A DNA stretch of 32,126 bases from Planctomycetaceae bacterium (GTDB taxonomy: Bacteria > Planctomycetota > Planctomycetia > Planctomycetales > Planctomycetaceae). Where the stretch lies: contig OMIV01000355.1 of the NCBI GenBank assembly GCA_900299185.1, positions 1 to 32,126 on the forward strand, given 5' to 3'. The notes under the pieces are model-generated. The model saw only the letters and a list, made by a program, of their open reading frames with translations. It ran no database searches and was not told where the DNA came from. A program made the translations under genes and the position numbers. Positions 7,920-16,253 of this stretch are shown here, piece after piece (positions within the stretch are counted from its first letter, which is position 1; each line of letters opens with the position of its first letter).

Positions 7920-10484
7920 CTACCGCAGAAAGTTGCGAACTGATTCTTCTAACGGCTTCGACGGCTGCAAACTTAGCACGCGCTGCAACGATGACTCGAC
8001 AGCGGATTTGTCTCCCATCTCAGACCGAGCCACGCACAAGAAATACTCGCTCCACAAGAACTGAGGCCGTTGAGCGAGGCACCCTGCGAATGCAACCTTC
8101 GCTTCAGGCCAACGCTGCTGCTGCTGCTGCAAGCAAACCGCCTGCAGAAACCTGGCCACAAACATTTGAGGCTCAACATTTAGAACGTCCTCAAAGTCCC
8201 GCACTGCCGCATCGAAGTCTCTGTCCCGCGCGCGACGCACTCCATCCAGCAGCCGTTCTTCAGCGAGCTTTTGCGGAAACTTCAAAGCCTGCTCTCGAGC
8301 AGCAGCGGCATCGGCCACTCGCTTCAGTTGCTCAAGCAATCTCGCTCGCTGCAGATGGACCGCTCGAGATGCGAACTCATGTGTTTGGTCGAGAAATCGC
8401 AACGCCTCATCCGGTCCAGACTCAATCGCCAGCAGATCCGCTTGCAGCAAAGTCAGCCGCTCTCGTTCAACGGTCCAACCGGGGTCGCGAGGAACGGTGA
8501 ATTCCAAAGTTTCTTCCAAAGCTCGCTGAGCAACGGGCAAGGAGTCGGCATGGAGCTGCGGCAATAACATCGCCAGCAACATGGCTTCATCACGACGAAC
8601 ATCGAACTCGCGCGGGGGCACGTGCCACTTGAGTTGCCGCTGCAACGTCGCGCGTCGAGCGTGATCAAGCCAGCCAGCGACACTCGATTGCTGCTCAGCC
8701 AACGCGGGCTCGGCTTGGACCAACATCCAAGCTTGCAAGTAACGACCTTGAGCCAACTCGGGATCGTCGGCATCAAGAGCCTCTTGCCCGGCTTTCATGT
8801 GTGTTGCGATCTCAGCTTGAACCGCTTCGAATCGCTCGTGCTCTTGGAACGCCGCCACCGCACTGACGACACCGGTCACCAGCAAAGCCACGCTCAGAAT
8901 CGACGTCAGTCGCGCATGTCGCCGAGTCCACTTTTGCGATCGTTCGCGCCACGAAGGTTCGGGACAATATCGCAGAGGCAAGTGATTCAATTGCCGTTCG
9001 AGATCCTCATGCAATTCAGCCGCCGACTGATAACGCAGTGACGGCTCTGGCGCGAGACAACGCAACACAATCGCTTCGACTGCTGGAGTGACCGCAACGT
9101 TAAGCGACGCCAAGCGCGGTCTGAGTTCTCGACGGTCTCGTAACATGACGCTGAGCTGGGCATCACTCGAACCCTTCACTGCGGGAAACGGACTTTGACC
9201 GCCGAGTAACTCAAACAAGATCACTCCCAATGAGAACACATCGCTGCGCGGATCGTTGCAAGCATGCCGTAACTGAAACGCAACGATCTGCTCGGGAGCC
9301 ATGTAAGGCAAAGTACCGCCGACCATCTTTTCGCGTTGGTCATCACTGCTCTTGAGATCCGTCGACAGGTTGAAGTCGAGCAGCATGGGCCGTCCGTCGT
9401 CGGCCATCAGCACATTCGCTGGCTTCAAATCCAGATGCAGAATGCCGCGTTCATGAGCGTGCTGCAGACCGTCAGCTAACTTGGCCCCAATCCACAAGAC
9501 AGATTCGACATAAGTCAGTCCCGACAAAGTCTTGAGGTAGCCGTCATAAGCATGCTTCGCTGGCAGTCCCCGCGGCTGATCGTCGTCTGAAGGACTCGCA
9601 ACGCCTTCGGTAAGGTCATCTGATTTAGACTCGCCCAAATTCAGCCCCGCCGCAGACGCATCTGCGGGGAGCACGTTTTCGGTCAAACGACTGGCCGCAG
9701 CTAAGGTGTCGACAATGGCTTGTCCCGAAGGTGGCAACACTTGCTTGCCATGTAGCTCTCGCGCCACATCAGCCAACGTAGTTGTCCCGAAGTACGGCAT
9801 GCACACCGCCGAGTTCCGACCAACTTGATGCACCGAATAGATCGGAACGATGTTGGCATGCTGCAATTGAGCGAGCTTGTCGGCTTCGGCAAATGACTCA
9901 GCGGAGACCTTTAGCACCACCAAGCGATTCGCGAGGTCGCCTTGTCGAGCCAAGTAGACTCGACTGAAAGCACCGCGCCCCAACTCACATTGCAGGTGAA
10001 ACGCATGCAGGTCGGTGCCAACAGTCGGGAAGCCGTTCTCGCTTAATGGATCCAACTGCGAGTAACGGTCTTCGTGCCCCTTCGTAACCGAAACAGGTTC
10101 CGTCTGCGGATAACTCGCAACTCGCGGCCAAGTCTCGGAATCGACACCAAAACGCTGAGCATACTCCAGCGAGCTGACAATCTCTCCCGCCTGCCGTCGA
10201 GCACGAAACTCCTCAAACGCAAGCTGGCCGAGAGCATCCAGGTCACTCAACAAGTCTGGAAACTCGGCGCGATAATCATCAAGCGACTTGATGTAGCCAT
10301 TCTGCCACCGCAGTTCGAGGTCGACACGCAGCAACTCGACATGAATGGCGAGAAACTGCGGATGCATGACATCAGGCAAATAGCCAGCGACGTCTGGTGG
10401 CTGGCCGGAAGACCAAGCGAGCTCAAACGACTCGACGAACTCGTCGATCGCCAACCATGCTTGCTCGCGGATGCCAGTGACCAT
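7920..10484 (-). CDS. Membrane Ser/Thr protein kinase with helical-repeat C-terminus
   Basis: 854 aa. Residues 1-125 are a helical N-terminal extension common in planctomycete kinases. The kinase domain runs from about 163 to 500: glycine loop LGRGAFSRV (168-176), ATP-binding Lys192, catalytic loop HLDLKPAN (350-357, HLD replacing HRD), metal-binding DFN (370-372, replacing DFG) and APE (396-398). An insert of about 80 residues (about 245-325), rich in Ala, Ser and acidic residues, separates the lobes. One membrane helix follows at about 525-546, then a TPR-like region to the C-terminus, probably outside the cytoplasm. The ATG is one base after the stop of the sigma-factor gene, so the two are probably translationally coupled. 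Substrates are unknown; the partner sigma factor is an obvious candidate. Confidence 0.94.
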   Translation of the reverse strand: MVTGIREQAWLAIDEFVESFELAWSSGQPPDVAGYLPDVMHPQFLAIHVELLRVDLELRWQNGYIKSLDDYRAEFPDLLSDLDALGQLAFEEFRARRQAGEIVSSLEYAQRFGVDSETWPRVASYPQTEPVSVTKGHEDRYSQLDPLSENGFPTVGTDLHAFHLQCELGRGAFSRVYLARQGDLANRLVVLKVSAESFAEADKLAQLQHANIVPIYSVHQVGRNSAVCMPYFGTTTLADVARELHGKQVLPPSGQAIVDTLAAASRLTENVLPADASAAGLNLGESKSDDLTEGVASPSDDDQPRGLPAKHAYDGYLKTLSGLTYVESVLWIGAKLADGLQHAHERGILHLDLKPANVLMADDGRPMLLDFNLSTDLKSSDDQREKMVGGTLPYMAPEQIVAFQLRHACNDPRSDVFSLGVILFELLGGQSPFPAVKGSSDAQLSVMLRDRRELRPRLASLNVAVTPAVEAIVLRCLAPEPSLRYQSAAELHEDLERQLNHLPLRYCPEPSWRERSQKWTRRHARLTSILSVALLVTGVVSAVAAFQEHERFEAVQAEIATHMKAGQEALDADDPELAQGRYLQAWMLVQAEPALAEQQSSVAGWLDHARRATLQRQLKWHVPPREFDVRRDEAMLLAMLLPQLHADSLPVAQRALEETLEFTVPRDPGWTVERERLTLLQADLLAIESGPDEALRFLDQTHEFASRAVHLQRARLLEQLKRVADAAAAREQALKFPQKLAEERLLDGVRRARDRDFDAAVRDFEDVLNVEPQMFVARFLQAVCLQQQQQRWPEAKVAFAGCLAQRPQFLWSEYFLCVARSEMGDKSAVESSLQRVLSLQPSKPLEESVRNFLR

Positions 10485-10485
10485 G

Positions 10486-11112
10486 TCAGTTATCCTCGCG
10501 AATCAGCTCTGCCATCTGTTCGCGGAACCCTTGCAAGATGCGTTCGACCGAACGCTTTGACCGCCCCAGTTGTTCTGCAATCGCAGCAACTTCATGACCT
10601 TCAATTCGAAGCTGAATGACATCGCGATGAGACTGAGCCAACCCGCTCAACACTTCGTCGATCGTCATCTGCAAGATGGTCATCGAAGCGGCATCGTCGT
10701 CCGCCGCAACCTCTGCCACTTGCTCCAACTCATCACTTCCCACTGTCGCCTTCACATCTCGCTTGGCAGCTCGATGAAACACGCCAACCGACTGAATCTT
10801 ATGAAGGCCAATGACCAAGAAGAGCTTCCACAGCTCTTCACCGTCAGGCACGTCGTAGTCGCCCTGCTTCACACGTCGAAAGAACGTTCGAAACACAGAC
10901 TGCACGATGTCGTCTGAATCAACGCGAGCCTTCAAATCCGGCGCGCACTTAGACCGACTCAATGCGTGCAAGCGTTGGGCGTAACGCAGGTACAACTGAG
11001 TCGCCGCATCCTCGCTACCAGTACGCAACCGCCGCACCAATGACCGATCGGTCGCATCTTGAGGATTGCTTCTCACGTCAGCGTCCCGATCGGCCATTGG
11101 CTGTCTCTGCAT
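10486..11112 (-). CDS. ECF-type RNA polymerase sigma factor
   Basis: 208 aa. Region 2 is at about 22-120 (with the core-binding stretch VDSDDIVQSVFRTFFRR) and region 4 at about 150-203, ending in a helix-turn-helix (IAEQLGRSKRSVERILQGFR). This is the planctomycete ECF class (PF07638-like) that lies next to Ser/Thr kinase genes. No anti-sigma gene is adjacent, so control may be through the downstream kinase; that is inference. The first ATG (11112) has no Shine-Dalgarno sequence; Met6 (11097) is an alternative with only a weak purine stretch. It opens the presumed operon of sigma, kinase, pseudopilin and surface protein. Confidence 0.94.
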   Translation of the reverse strand: MQRQPMADRDADVRSNPQDATDRSLVRRLRTGSEDAATQLYLRYAQRLHALSRSKCAPDLKARVDSDDIVQSVFRTFFRRVKQGDYDVPDGEELWKLFLVIGLHKIQSVGVFHRAAKRDVKATVGSDELEQVAEVAADDDAASMTILQMTIDEVLSGLAQSHRDVIQLRIEGHEVAAIAEQLGRSKRSVERILQGFREQMAELIREDN

Positions 11113-11463
11113 AGAGGAAAGTCGAATTCACGCCTGCCGTCCGCCAGCAATTCTGAAAAGTTTTTTCAGCAGCAAAAGATGCGTCTTTTAGCTCGGGCTT
11201 AAAACCTTGAGCAGCCCGATCAATGCGACGTAACAACCGACCTAGATTTCCCATCTGAGTTGTGAGAAGGACAACGCGAATAGCACCGCGACTCAGTTCA
11301 CAAGACGGTTAAGTCGCGAAGCTCAACTCTGGAGTTCCCGTCCTTAACGCAGATCGGTCCGACCAACTACTCATTGAGGGCGAATGCCTGTAACTGCGGA
11401 GCTTCACACAGAAGCAATAAGTGACGAAGACCGGACGGATCGGAGTGCGTCACGATCTAAGAA
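11113..11463. other. Intergenic region upstream of the sigma-factor gene
   Basis: No gene is supported here. It should hold the promoter of the minus-strand sigma-factor operon. Two small inverted repeats are visible (AAAAGA-TGCG-TCTTTT at 11174-11189, and TCGGGCT paired with AGCCCGA around 11193-11219), neither strong enough to name as a regulatory element. Confidence 0.6.
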
Positions 11464-11504
11464 AAGAGCGGCGTCGCTGAATCCAGTTCAGCGCCGCCGC
11501 TCTT
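11464..11504 (-). terminator. Intrinsic terminator of the Gfo/Idh/MocA gene
   Basis: Two 18-base arms (11464-11481 and 11487-11504) pair with one mismatch around a 5-base loop. On the minus strand the stem is GC-rich at its base and is followed by TTTTCTT. It begins about 58 bases past the stop at 11563. Confidence 0.88.
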
Positions 11505-11562
11505 CCGTTCTCTGTAGTCGCACCACATCGAATGACTATCGCCATTCTTGATGGGACGAAAA

Positions 11563-12933
11563 CTACATGTTGATCTCGAAGCCCTTGCGGTTCTCTCTCG
11601 CCAAGAAAGTGTTGGCCTGAGCGTCGCCGACGATCTCGCGTTTGACGGGGTCCCACTTCAGCTCGCGGCCCAGACGCATTGCGATGTTCGACAGATGGCA
11701 GATCTCCAGCATGCGGTTGTGAGACCAGACATCAGAGATCGGCTGCTTGCGACTCTTCATGCTCTCGGTGAAGTTGGCTGTATGGTTGGCACTGACCTTA
11801 CCGCCGTAGACCTTCTCAACAGCACCATCAGGCAACGGCTTGTCTTTCATGTCTTCCACGGGTTTGCCAGTGAGCTTGCCGCGATTGACGAAGAACCGCC
11901 CTTCCGTGCCTTCAAACAGAATGCCGTTATCACCTTCGCTGGTGATAATCAGCTCGACGCCGTTCGGCATATCGGCGCGGATGGTGAATTGAGTCGCGGC
12001 GTTGTACTGATCAGCGACCGTCGGATTTCCATCTTTGTATTCGACCGGCAGCTTGTAGTTGATCGGAGTAATCTTGCTGGGACCGGTCTCGGTCGCGCCA
12101 AGTGCCCAACAAGCGATGTCGACATGGTGAGCTCCCCAGTCAGTGAGCTTGCCGCCGGAGTACTCGTGCCAATTGCGGAACGAATAGTGGCAGTTGCTGT
12201 AGAGCGGCACTCCGCCGCCGTAGCCCTTCCGCAACTCGGGCAAGGCTCGGTAAGGAACCTTCGGAGCAGGCCCCAGCCAGAAGTCGTAATCAATCGACGC
12301 CGGAGCGGCGACTTCCGGAATCACAGGAGATGCTTCCATGCGATCGATGCCGCAGGTGACCTTCTTCACCGTGCCAATGCGACCGTCTCGAATGAGAGCA
12401 ATCGCCTTCAGAAAGCGCAGTTCGATCTCCGTGCGTTGCATGGTGCCGACCTGAAAGACTCGGCCCGTCTGCTTGACGATCTTCTCAATCAGCTTGCCTT
12501 CATCGATCGTCAGCGTCAGCGGCTTTTCGCAGTAAACGTCTTTGCCCGCGAGCATCGCTTCCACAGCAATCTTGGTATGCCAATGGTCGGGAGTCGCGAT
12601 CATCACCGCATCAATGTCCTTGCGATCGAGGATCTTGCGGTAGTCCTTATAAGCATCGGGCTTCTTGCCCTGAGCTTTTTCAACCTTAGCGACGTTGTCC
12701 GCCAGCACGTTCGAATCCACATCAGCCAGTGCCGCAAAGTTCGCGAAGTTGAATGACTTGCTAGTAATCGTCCAGCCCTGATTCCGCAGCCCAATGGTGG
12801 CAAACACAGGCCGCTCGGACGGTGTCTGATAACCCAAAGCCCATTGAGCTGATGGAAGAAAAACGCCAGCTGCACCTGCGGCGGTAACGCCCTGCAGGAA
12901 TTGGCGACGTGAAGTTCGCAGAGATGTTGTCAT
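11563..12933 (-). CDS. Tat-exported Gfo/Idh/MocA family oxidoreductase
   Basis: 456 aa. A twin-arginine signal (TSRRQFLQG, residues 8-15, then a hydrophobic stretch to about 33) sends the folded protein out of the cytoplasm. The Rossmann domain (about 42-160) has ADVD at 70-73 near the end of strand 2 and the family's CEKPL at 135-139 with the catalytic Lys. The C-terminal sheet domain carries LTDWGAHHVDIACWALG (263-279), whose Asp and His are typical active-site residues. The family does NAD(P)-dependent sugar or cyclitol redox chemistry, and Tat-exported members are numerous in planctomycetes; the substrate cannot be read here. AAGGA lies nine bases before the ATG. It is a single-gene unit with its own terminator. 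Confidence 0.94.
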   Translation of the reverse strand: MTTSLRTSRRQFLQGVTAAGAAGVFLPSAQWALGYQTPSERPVFATIGLRNQGWTITSKSFNFANFAALADVDSNVLADNVAKVEKAQGKKPDAYKDYRKILDRKDIDAVMIATPDHWHTKIAVEAMLAGKDVYCEKPLTLTIDEGKLIEKIVKQTGRVFQVGTMQRTEIELRFLKAIALIRDGRIGTVKKVTCGIDRMEASPVIPEVAAPASIDYDFWLGPAPKVPYRALPELRKGYGGGVPLYSNCHYSFRNWHEYSGGKLTDWGAHHVDIACWALGATETGPSKITPINYKLPVEYKDGNPTVADQYNAATQFTIRADMPNGVELIITSEGDNGILFEGTEGRFFVNRGKLTGKPVEDMKDKPLPDGAVEKVYGGKVSANHTANFTESMKSRKQPISDVWSHNRMLEICHLSNIAMRLGRELKWDPVKREIVGDAQANTFLARENRKGFEINM

Positions 12934-13190
12934 CGTTGAGGATCCTTAATTGAGTATGTCACGAACACTTCGAGCGTCTGGAACCCACGTAGATTTCAGC
13001 CACCAATTGAGCACGACCGTGGACGCGATTGAGTGCGGCCTGAAGCTGAACGATTCAAGCCACCGGCGATTGAAGTCCGGCACGTGGTTTGTCGCAAGTC
13101 GCGCTACCCGGAATTCTACCCAGTAACAACCATTCCACGACGCTTCGAACCCAACACGCCACCATTTGAGCTGATCACAATTAAGCCGAT

Positions 13191-14192
13191 TCACATCCGA
13201 AACAATCGAGGCACTCGCTGAATCACTTGCTCACATTGATTGGCCGCTTCAGCCGCGATCTGGTTCAGAGTGTCTCGCAAACCTGCTTCGCGCGCGGCAG
13301 CGACCATCTCTGAATAACTCAATCCGCCAGACTGGCGACTCATCTCGGCGTCACAGTGCCATTCGTTGCCAACTTGAGTCAGCTTGTAATCAGGCAGCAA
13401 TCGTTCGAGATACTTCTTCAAGTACCGCCGATTCTCTTTCAGTACGAAGGTCATCAGCGCTTCGTCGCTGGGCGACCAAGCGTTCGAGAAGTTGGCCGCC
13501 AGCATGCCACGCGGGCGAGTCACTCGCATGGCGTGCAGTTGCACCGGTTCAACCGGCGAGTTCGCGAGGTCTCTCAGTAGCTTGGACCAATCGAGACCCA
13601 GTTCATTTACACCGATCTCGTGCCAGGTGACAAGATCCTGCACCGGGCGATTGCGAGCCGTATAGAGGCCATCCAGCAACTTCATCTTCAAGCCCGGCCG
13701 CACCGACTTGATCATCGAATCGCCGACAATGTGAACCAGCCAACCGAACAAATACGCGACCTTCGATTCGCCTGACGGATACAGGTCAATGGCGTCCTGC
13801 ATCGTCATCGCGGCAAAGTCGGATAAGTGATCCCACGGCACCGTGTGTTGCCGATCTGCGACGCTCCAGCCAAAAACCACATGTGCTCGCCCATAGAACC
13901 GCTCGTGAATCTCGCGCGGTCGATACTCGCGTCCGTCGTAGGTCATCGTCCACGGTTTGACTTCGCCACCCGTGATTGGGCTCTTCGAGATCGGCACCGT
14001 CCCAAACCCGATCTCTTCACCAGTCTGCACACAGATTGCTTCGGGCAACGTCTGAATGTCGCAACCCAGATAAGCCCCACAGAGAAAACTGGCCCACTGC
14101 CGCTTCAGCAAATCCGCAACTCGCGGTACCCGCCCCCGCAACTCCCGCTCCGCCAACACCGCATACATCGAATGCCCAACGATCCCGCTCAT
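13191..14192 (-). CDS. Hypothetical protein resembling zinc-dependent phospholipase C
   Basis: 333 aa, no signal peptide. I do not recognise it firmly. The pattern of conserved-looking residues recalls zinc-dependent phospholipase C/S1-P1-like folds: GHSMYAVLAERE at the N-terminus (His7), FLCGAYLGCDIQ (Asp45), a central His (PWDHLSD, His122) and YLFGWLVHIVGDS (His154, Asp158). These could be metal ligands; this is inference from motif spacing, not a confirmed match. The start at 14192 has a strong GGAGG ten bases upstream. It is divergent from tetR, with about 300 bases between the starts, so it might share regulation. No terminator was seen downstream. Confidence 0.75.
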   Translation of the reverse strand: MSGIVGHSMYAVLAERELRGRVPRVADLLKRQWASFLCGAYLGCDIQTLPEAICVQTGEEIGFGTVPISKSPITGGEVKPWTMTYDGREYRPREIHERFYGRAHVVFGWSVADRQHTVPWDHLSDFAAMTMQDAIDLYPSGESKVAYLFGWLVHIVGDSMIKSVRPGLKMKLLDGLYTARNRPVQDLVTWHEIGVNELGLDWSKLLRDLANSPVEPVQLHAMRVTRPRGMLAANFSNAWSPSDEALMTFVLKENRRYLKKYLERLLPDYKLTQVGNEWHCDAEMSRQSGGLSYSEMVAAAREAGLRDTLNQIAAEAANQCEQVIQRVPRLFRM

Positions 14193-14495
14193 CGCAATGG
14201 TTCCTCCGAGAGCGTCATATCACTGTGGCACTCAAGACTGACTGCTTTCCGTGAGTGGTAAATCAGTGACGCTATTCGACACTCACTTCTCACCCTTTTT
14301 ATTCGTCATTCATCAACGATTGAACCTCGCGCCCACGGCGAGATCGAGCGGCAAGATCGAATCTGCGAACCACCCATTTTTCCGCATAAGCATTGTCGAG
14401 ATTTGGCGACACACAACGATTTCCATGCCCTAACTTCCCAACTCACGATCTTGCGAATAATGTAAGCACACACTTACTTATTAGAGAGATCCGCA
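14193..14495. other. Divergent promoter region between the 13191-14192 gene and tetR
   Basis: No gene is supported. It should contain promoters for both flanking genes. The tetR-proximal end holds the inverted repeat described at 14462-14477; the half nearest the minus-strand gene carries its strong GGAGG ribosome binding site. Confidence 0.6.
14462..14477. promoter_or_regulatory. Probable TetR operator O1 (GTAAG-N6-CTTAC)
   Basis: GTAAGCACACACTTAC, a perfect 5-bp inverted repeat with a 6-base spacer, ends 18 bases before the tetR start codon. The same arms with the same spacing recur at 15107-15122 before the next gene. Binding here would block tetR transcription, so autoregulation is likely. 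Confidence 0.82.
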
Positions 14496-15080
14496 ATGGC
14501 ACGTCACAGCCAGATTGACGAACAGCGAAAGAAACTGCTGCCGATTGTCTGTCAGACCTTTAGCGAGCTGGGGTATCGGCGAACGACGACGGCAGAACTG
14601 GCGCTGCGCTGTGACGTGCGGGAGAACATCCTCTATCGGCTATGGCCCGATAAGAAGGCGATGTTCCTCGCAGCGATTGATGACATCTTTCAGTCACGAG
14701 CCGAGAAGTGGGCTGAAGTGCTGTCTGATCTCCCCGACCCGGACGCACGGGTCGAGCGGTTGATTGCATATGAAGCTCAGCATCAAGGTGAGTTTGGCTT
14801 CTACCGAGTCATCTTCACCGCGCTGGCGGAGACCGACGACGACGAGATGCGCGACGCGCTCATTCGCATGTACCGCCAGTTTCACAAGCTCGTCGTGAAG
14901 CAGATCGCGACCGGCAGTGAGCACGAGGAGGGCAAGCTCACCGAAAGTGATGCCGCCTGGGGGCTGATCGGACTGGCCACAATTTCGAACATCATTGTGG
15001 AATTGAAACTGCTCGGACCTAGGCAACGCCAGCAGATGTTTGCGATGGTGGCCAACGCTCTTGTGCAGGACACGGTTTAA
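14496..15080 (+). CDS. TetR/AcrR family transcriptional regulator
   Basis: 194 aa. The N-terminal helix-turn-helix (about residues 9-55) has the family pattern FSELGYRRTTTAELALRCDV followed by ILYRLWPDKKAMFLAAI. The C-terminal two-thirds is the helical ligand-binding and dimer domain, too variable to predict the effector. It is the first gene of the only plus-strand block in the window. Two copies of one inverted repeat, before this gene and before the amidohydrolase gene 66 bases downstream, mark it as the likely local repressor of itself and of the three enzymes that follow. Confidence 0.95.
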   Translation: MARHSQIDEQRKKLLPIVCQTFSELGYRRTTTAELALRCDVRENILYRLWPDKKAMFLAAIDDIFQSRAEKWAEVLSDLPDPDARVERLIAYEAQHQGEFGFYRVIFTALAETDDDEMRDALIRMYRQFHKLVVKQIATGSEHEEGKLTESDAAWGLIGLATISNIIVELKLLGPRQRQQMFAMVANALVQDTV

Positions 15081-15106
15081 ACATCTTCTCTTTTTTTGAC
15101 CGTTTT

Positions 15107-15122
15107 GTAAGTGATTGCTTAC
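15107..15122. promoter_or_regulatory. Probable TetR operator O2 (GTAAG-N6-CTTAC)
   Basis: GTAAGTGATTGCTTAC has the same arms and spacer length as the site before tetR, with a different spacer, which points to selection on the arms. It sits between the tetR stop and the amidohydrolase ATG (15147). A TTGACC (15096-15101) just upstream could be a -35 element overlapped by the operator, but I see no good -10. Confidence 0.82.
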
Positions 15123-15146
15123 GCGTTTTCTTTCAGGAACAAAATC

Positions 15147-16214
15147 ATGACCAACATCGTCAATCGTCGAACCTTCTTGGCCGGTGCGTTGAGCGTGCCT
15201 TGCTTTGCAAGCAGCCTAATTGGAGGCAGCAAGGCGTCTGCTAACGAGCCACCTCCGACGCTCGACATTCACGTGCATTTGTTTGGTGTCGGTGACGGCG
15301 GGACCGGGTGCCGCATCGCGAAGTCGATCACTGAGGGATTGCAGTTCCGATACCTGATGTCGTTGCTGAAGTTGCAACAGCCGGGCAAGACCGTCGACGA
15401 GCGGTATGAGGAAGTGCTTGCGGAACAGGTGCGGGGATCAGGACTCACGCAGGCCGCAATCCTCGGGCAGGACGCAGTCTACGATGCCAACGGACAGCCG
15501 GATTGGAATCGCACGTCGTTCTATGTGCCGAACGATTACGTGTTCGCGGTCGTGGCGCGGCACTCGCAGACTATGCTCGCGTGTCCGTCGATCAATCCGG
15601 AGCGTGCTGATGCGCTCGATGAGTTGGCTCGTTGCCATGCAAAGGGAGCGCGGCTTCTCAAGATTCATCCGCCGACTCAAGGAGTGAATCTCGCGGATCG
15701 CAAGCACGCGCGGTTCTTTTGTCGGTGTTGCGAGTTGGGCATGGTCGTGCTGGTTCACACCGGACACGAACACAGTGCGCCTGTCATCGACAAGAACCTC
15801 GCCGCACCAAAGCGGTTGGAGCTGGCACTCGATCAAGGTTGCACCGTTGTGGCTTGTCACACGGGAACCGGTTGGATCACCGACACTCCCGATCAACTGC
15901 CTGAGTTCGTCGAACTTCTGAGGCGGTATCCGAAACTTTGGGGTGATACGTCGGTGCTGGGAACGGTCGGTCGAGTCCGAGATCTCGGTCGGCTACTCGA
16001 CGACGCAGAGTTCGTGCGCAGTCGATTGCTGCACGGCAGCGACTTTCCCTTTCCTGCTTCGCCGATTGCACATGCCGGGCGGATCGGAACCGAGCGAGCA
16101 CGACAGCTCGAACAGGAAGGCAACCTGTTGAAGAAGGATTTTGAGTTGAAGGAAGCAATCGGCATTGGCCGTGTGAGTGCGCAGCGCGGCTTCGCCGTTG
16201 CCAATAGGTGCTGA
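15147..16214 (+). CDS. Tat-exported amidohydrolase (amidohydrolase_2, TIM barrel)
   Basis: 355 aa from the ATG at 15147, chosen because CAGGAAC precedes it by eight bases and because upstream codons overlap the operator. A Tat-like signal (NRRTFLAGAL, residues 6-15) leads to a metal-dependent TIM-barrel hydrolase of the PF04909 type: DIHVH (40-44), KIHPP (Lys172, His174), VHTGHEH (His204 and His207), ACHTGTG (His238) and LHGSDFPF (Asp299). These match the usual HxH, His, His, Asp metal and catalytic set. The family hydrolyses or decarboxylates cyclic and aromatic compounds; the substrate is unknown. It is the first enzyme gene after the TetR operator and is followed 39 bases later by the lipid kinase gene. 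Confidence 0.92.
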   Translation: MTNIVNRRTFLAGALSVPCFASSLIGGSKASANEPPPTLDIHVHLFGVGDGGTGCRIAKSITEGLQFRYLMSLLKLQQPGKTVDERYEEVLAEQVRGSGLTQAAILGQDAVYDANGQPDWNRTSFYVPNDYVFAVVARHSQTMLACPSINPERADALDELARCHAKGARLLKIHPPTQGVNLADRKHARFFCRCCELGMVVLVHTGHEHSAPVIDKNLAAPKRLELALDQGCTVVACHTGTGWITDTPDQLPEFVELLRRYPKLWGDTSVLGTVGRVRDLGRLLDDAEFVRSRLLHGSDFPFPASPIAHAGRIGTERARQLEQEGNLLKKDFELKEAIGIGRVSAQRGFAVANRC

Positions 16215-16253
16215 AGATTTCCGGCTCTCCGTCATTCCTCTGGTGCGACTCAA

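Noticed and set aside
11548-12756. 402-aa plus-strand ORF
   Set aside because: Antisense to the well-supported Gfo/Idh/MocA gene, and its sequence matches no family I know.
15096-15124. A sigma-70 promoter overlapping operator O2
   Set aside because: TTGACC is a fair -35 but no acceptable -10 lies at the right distance, so I did not list it as a separate promoter.
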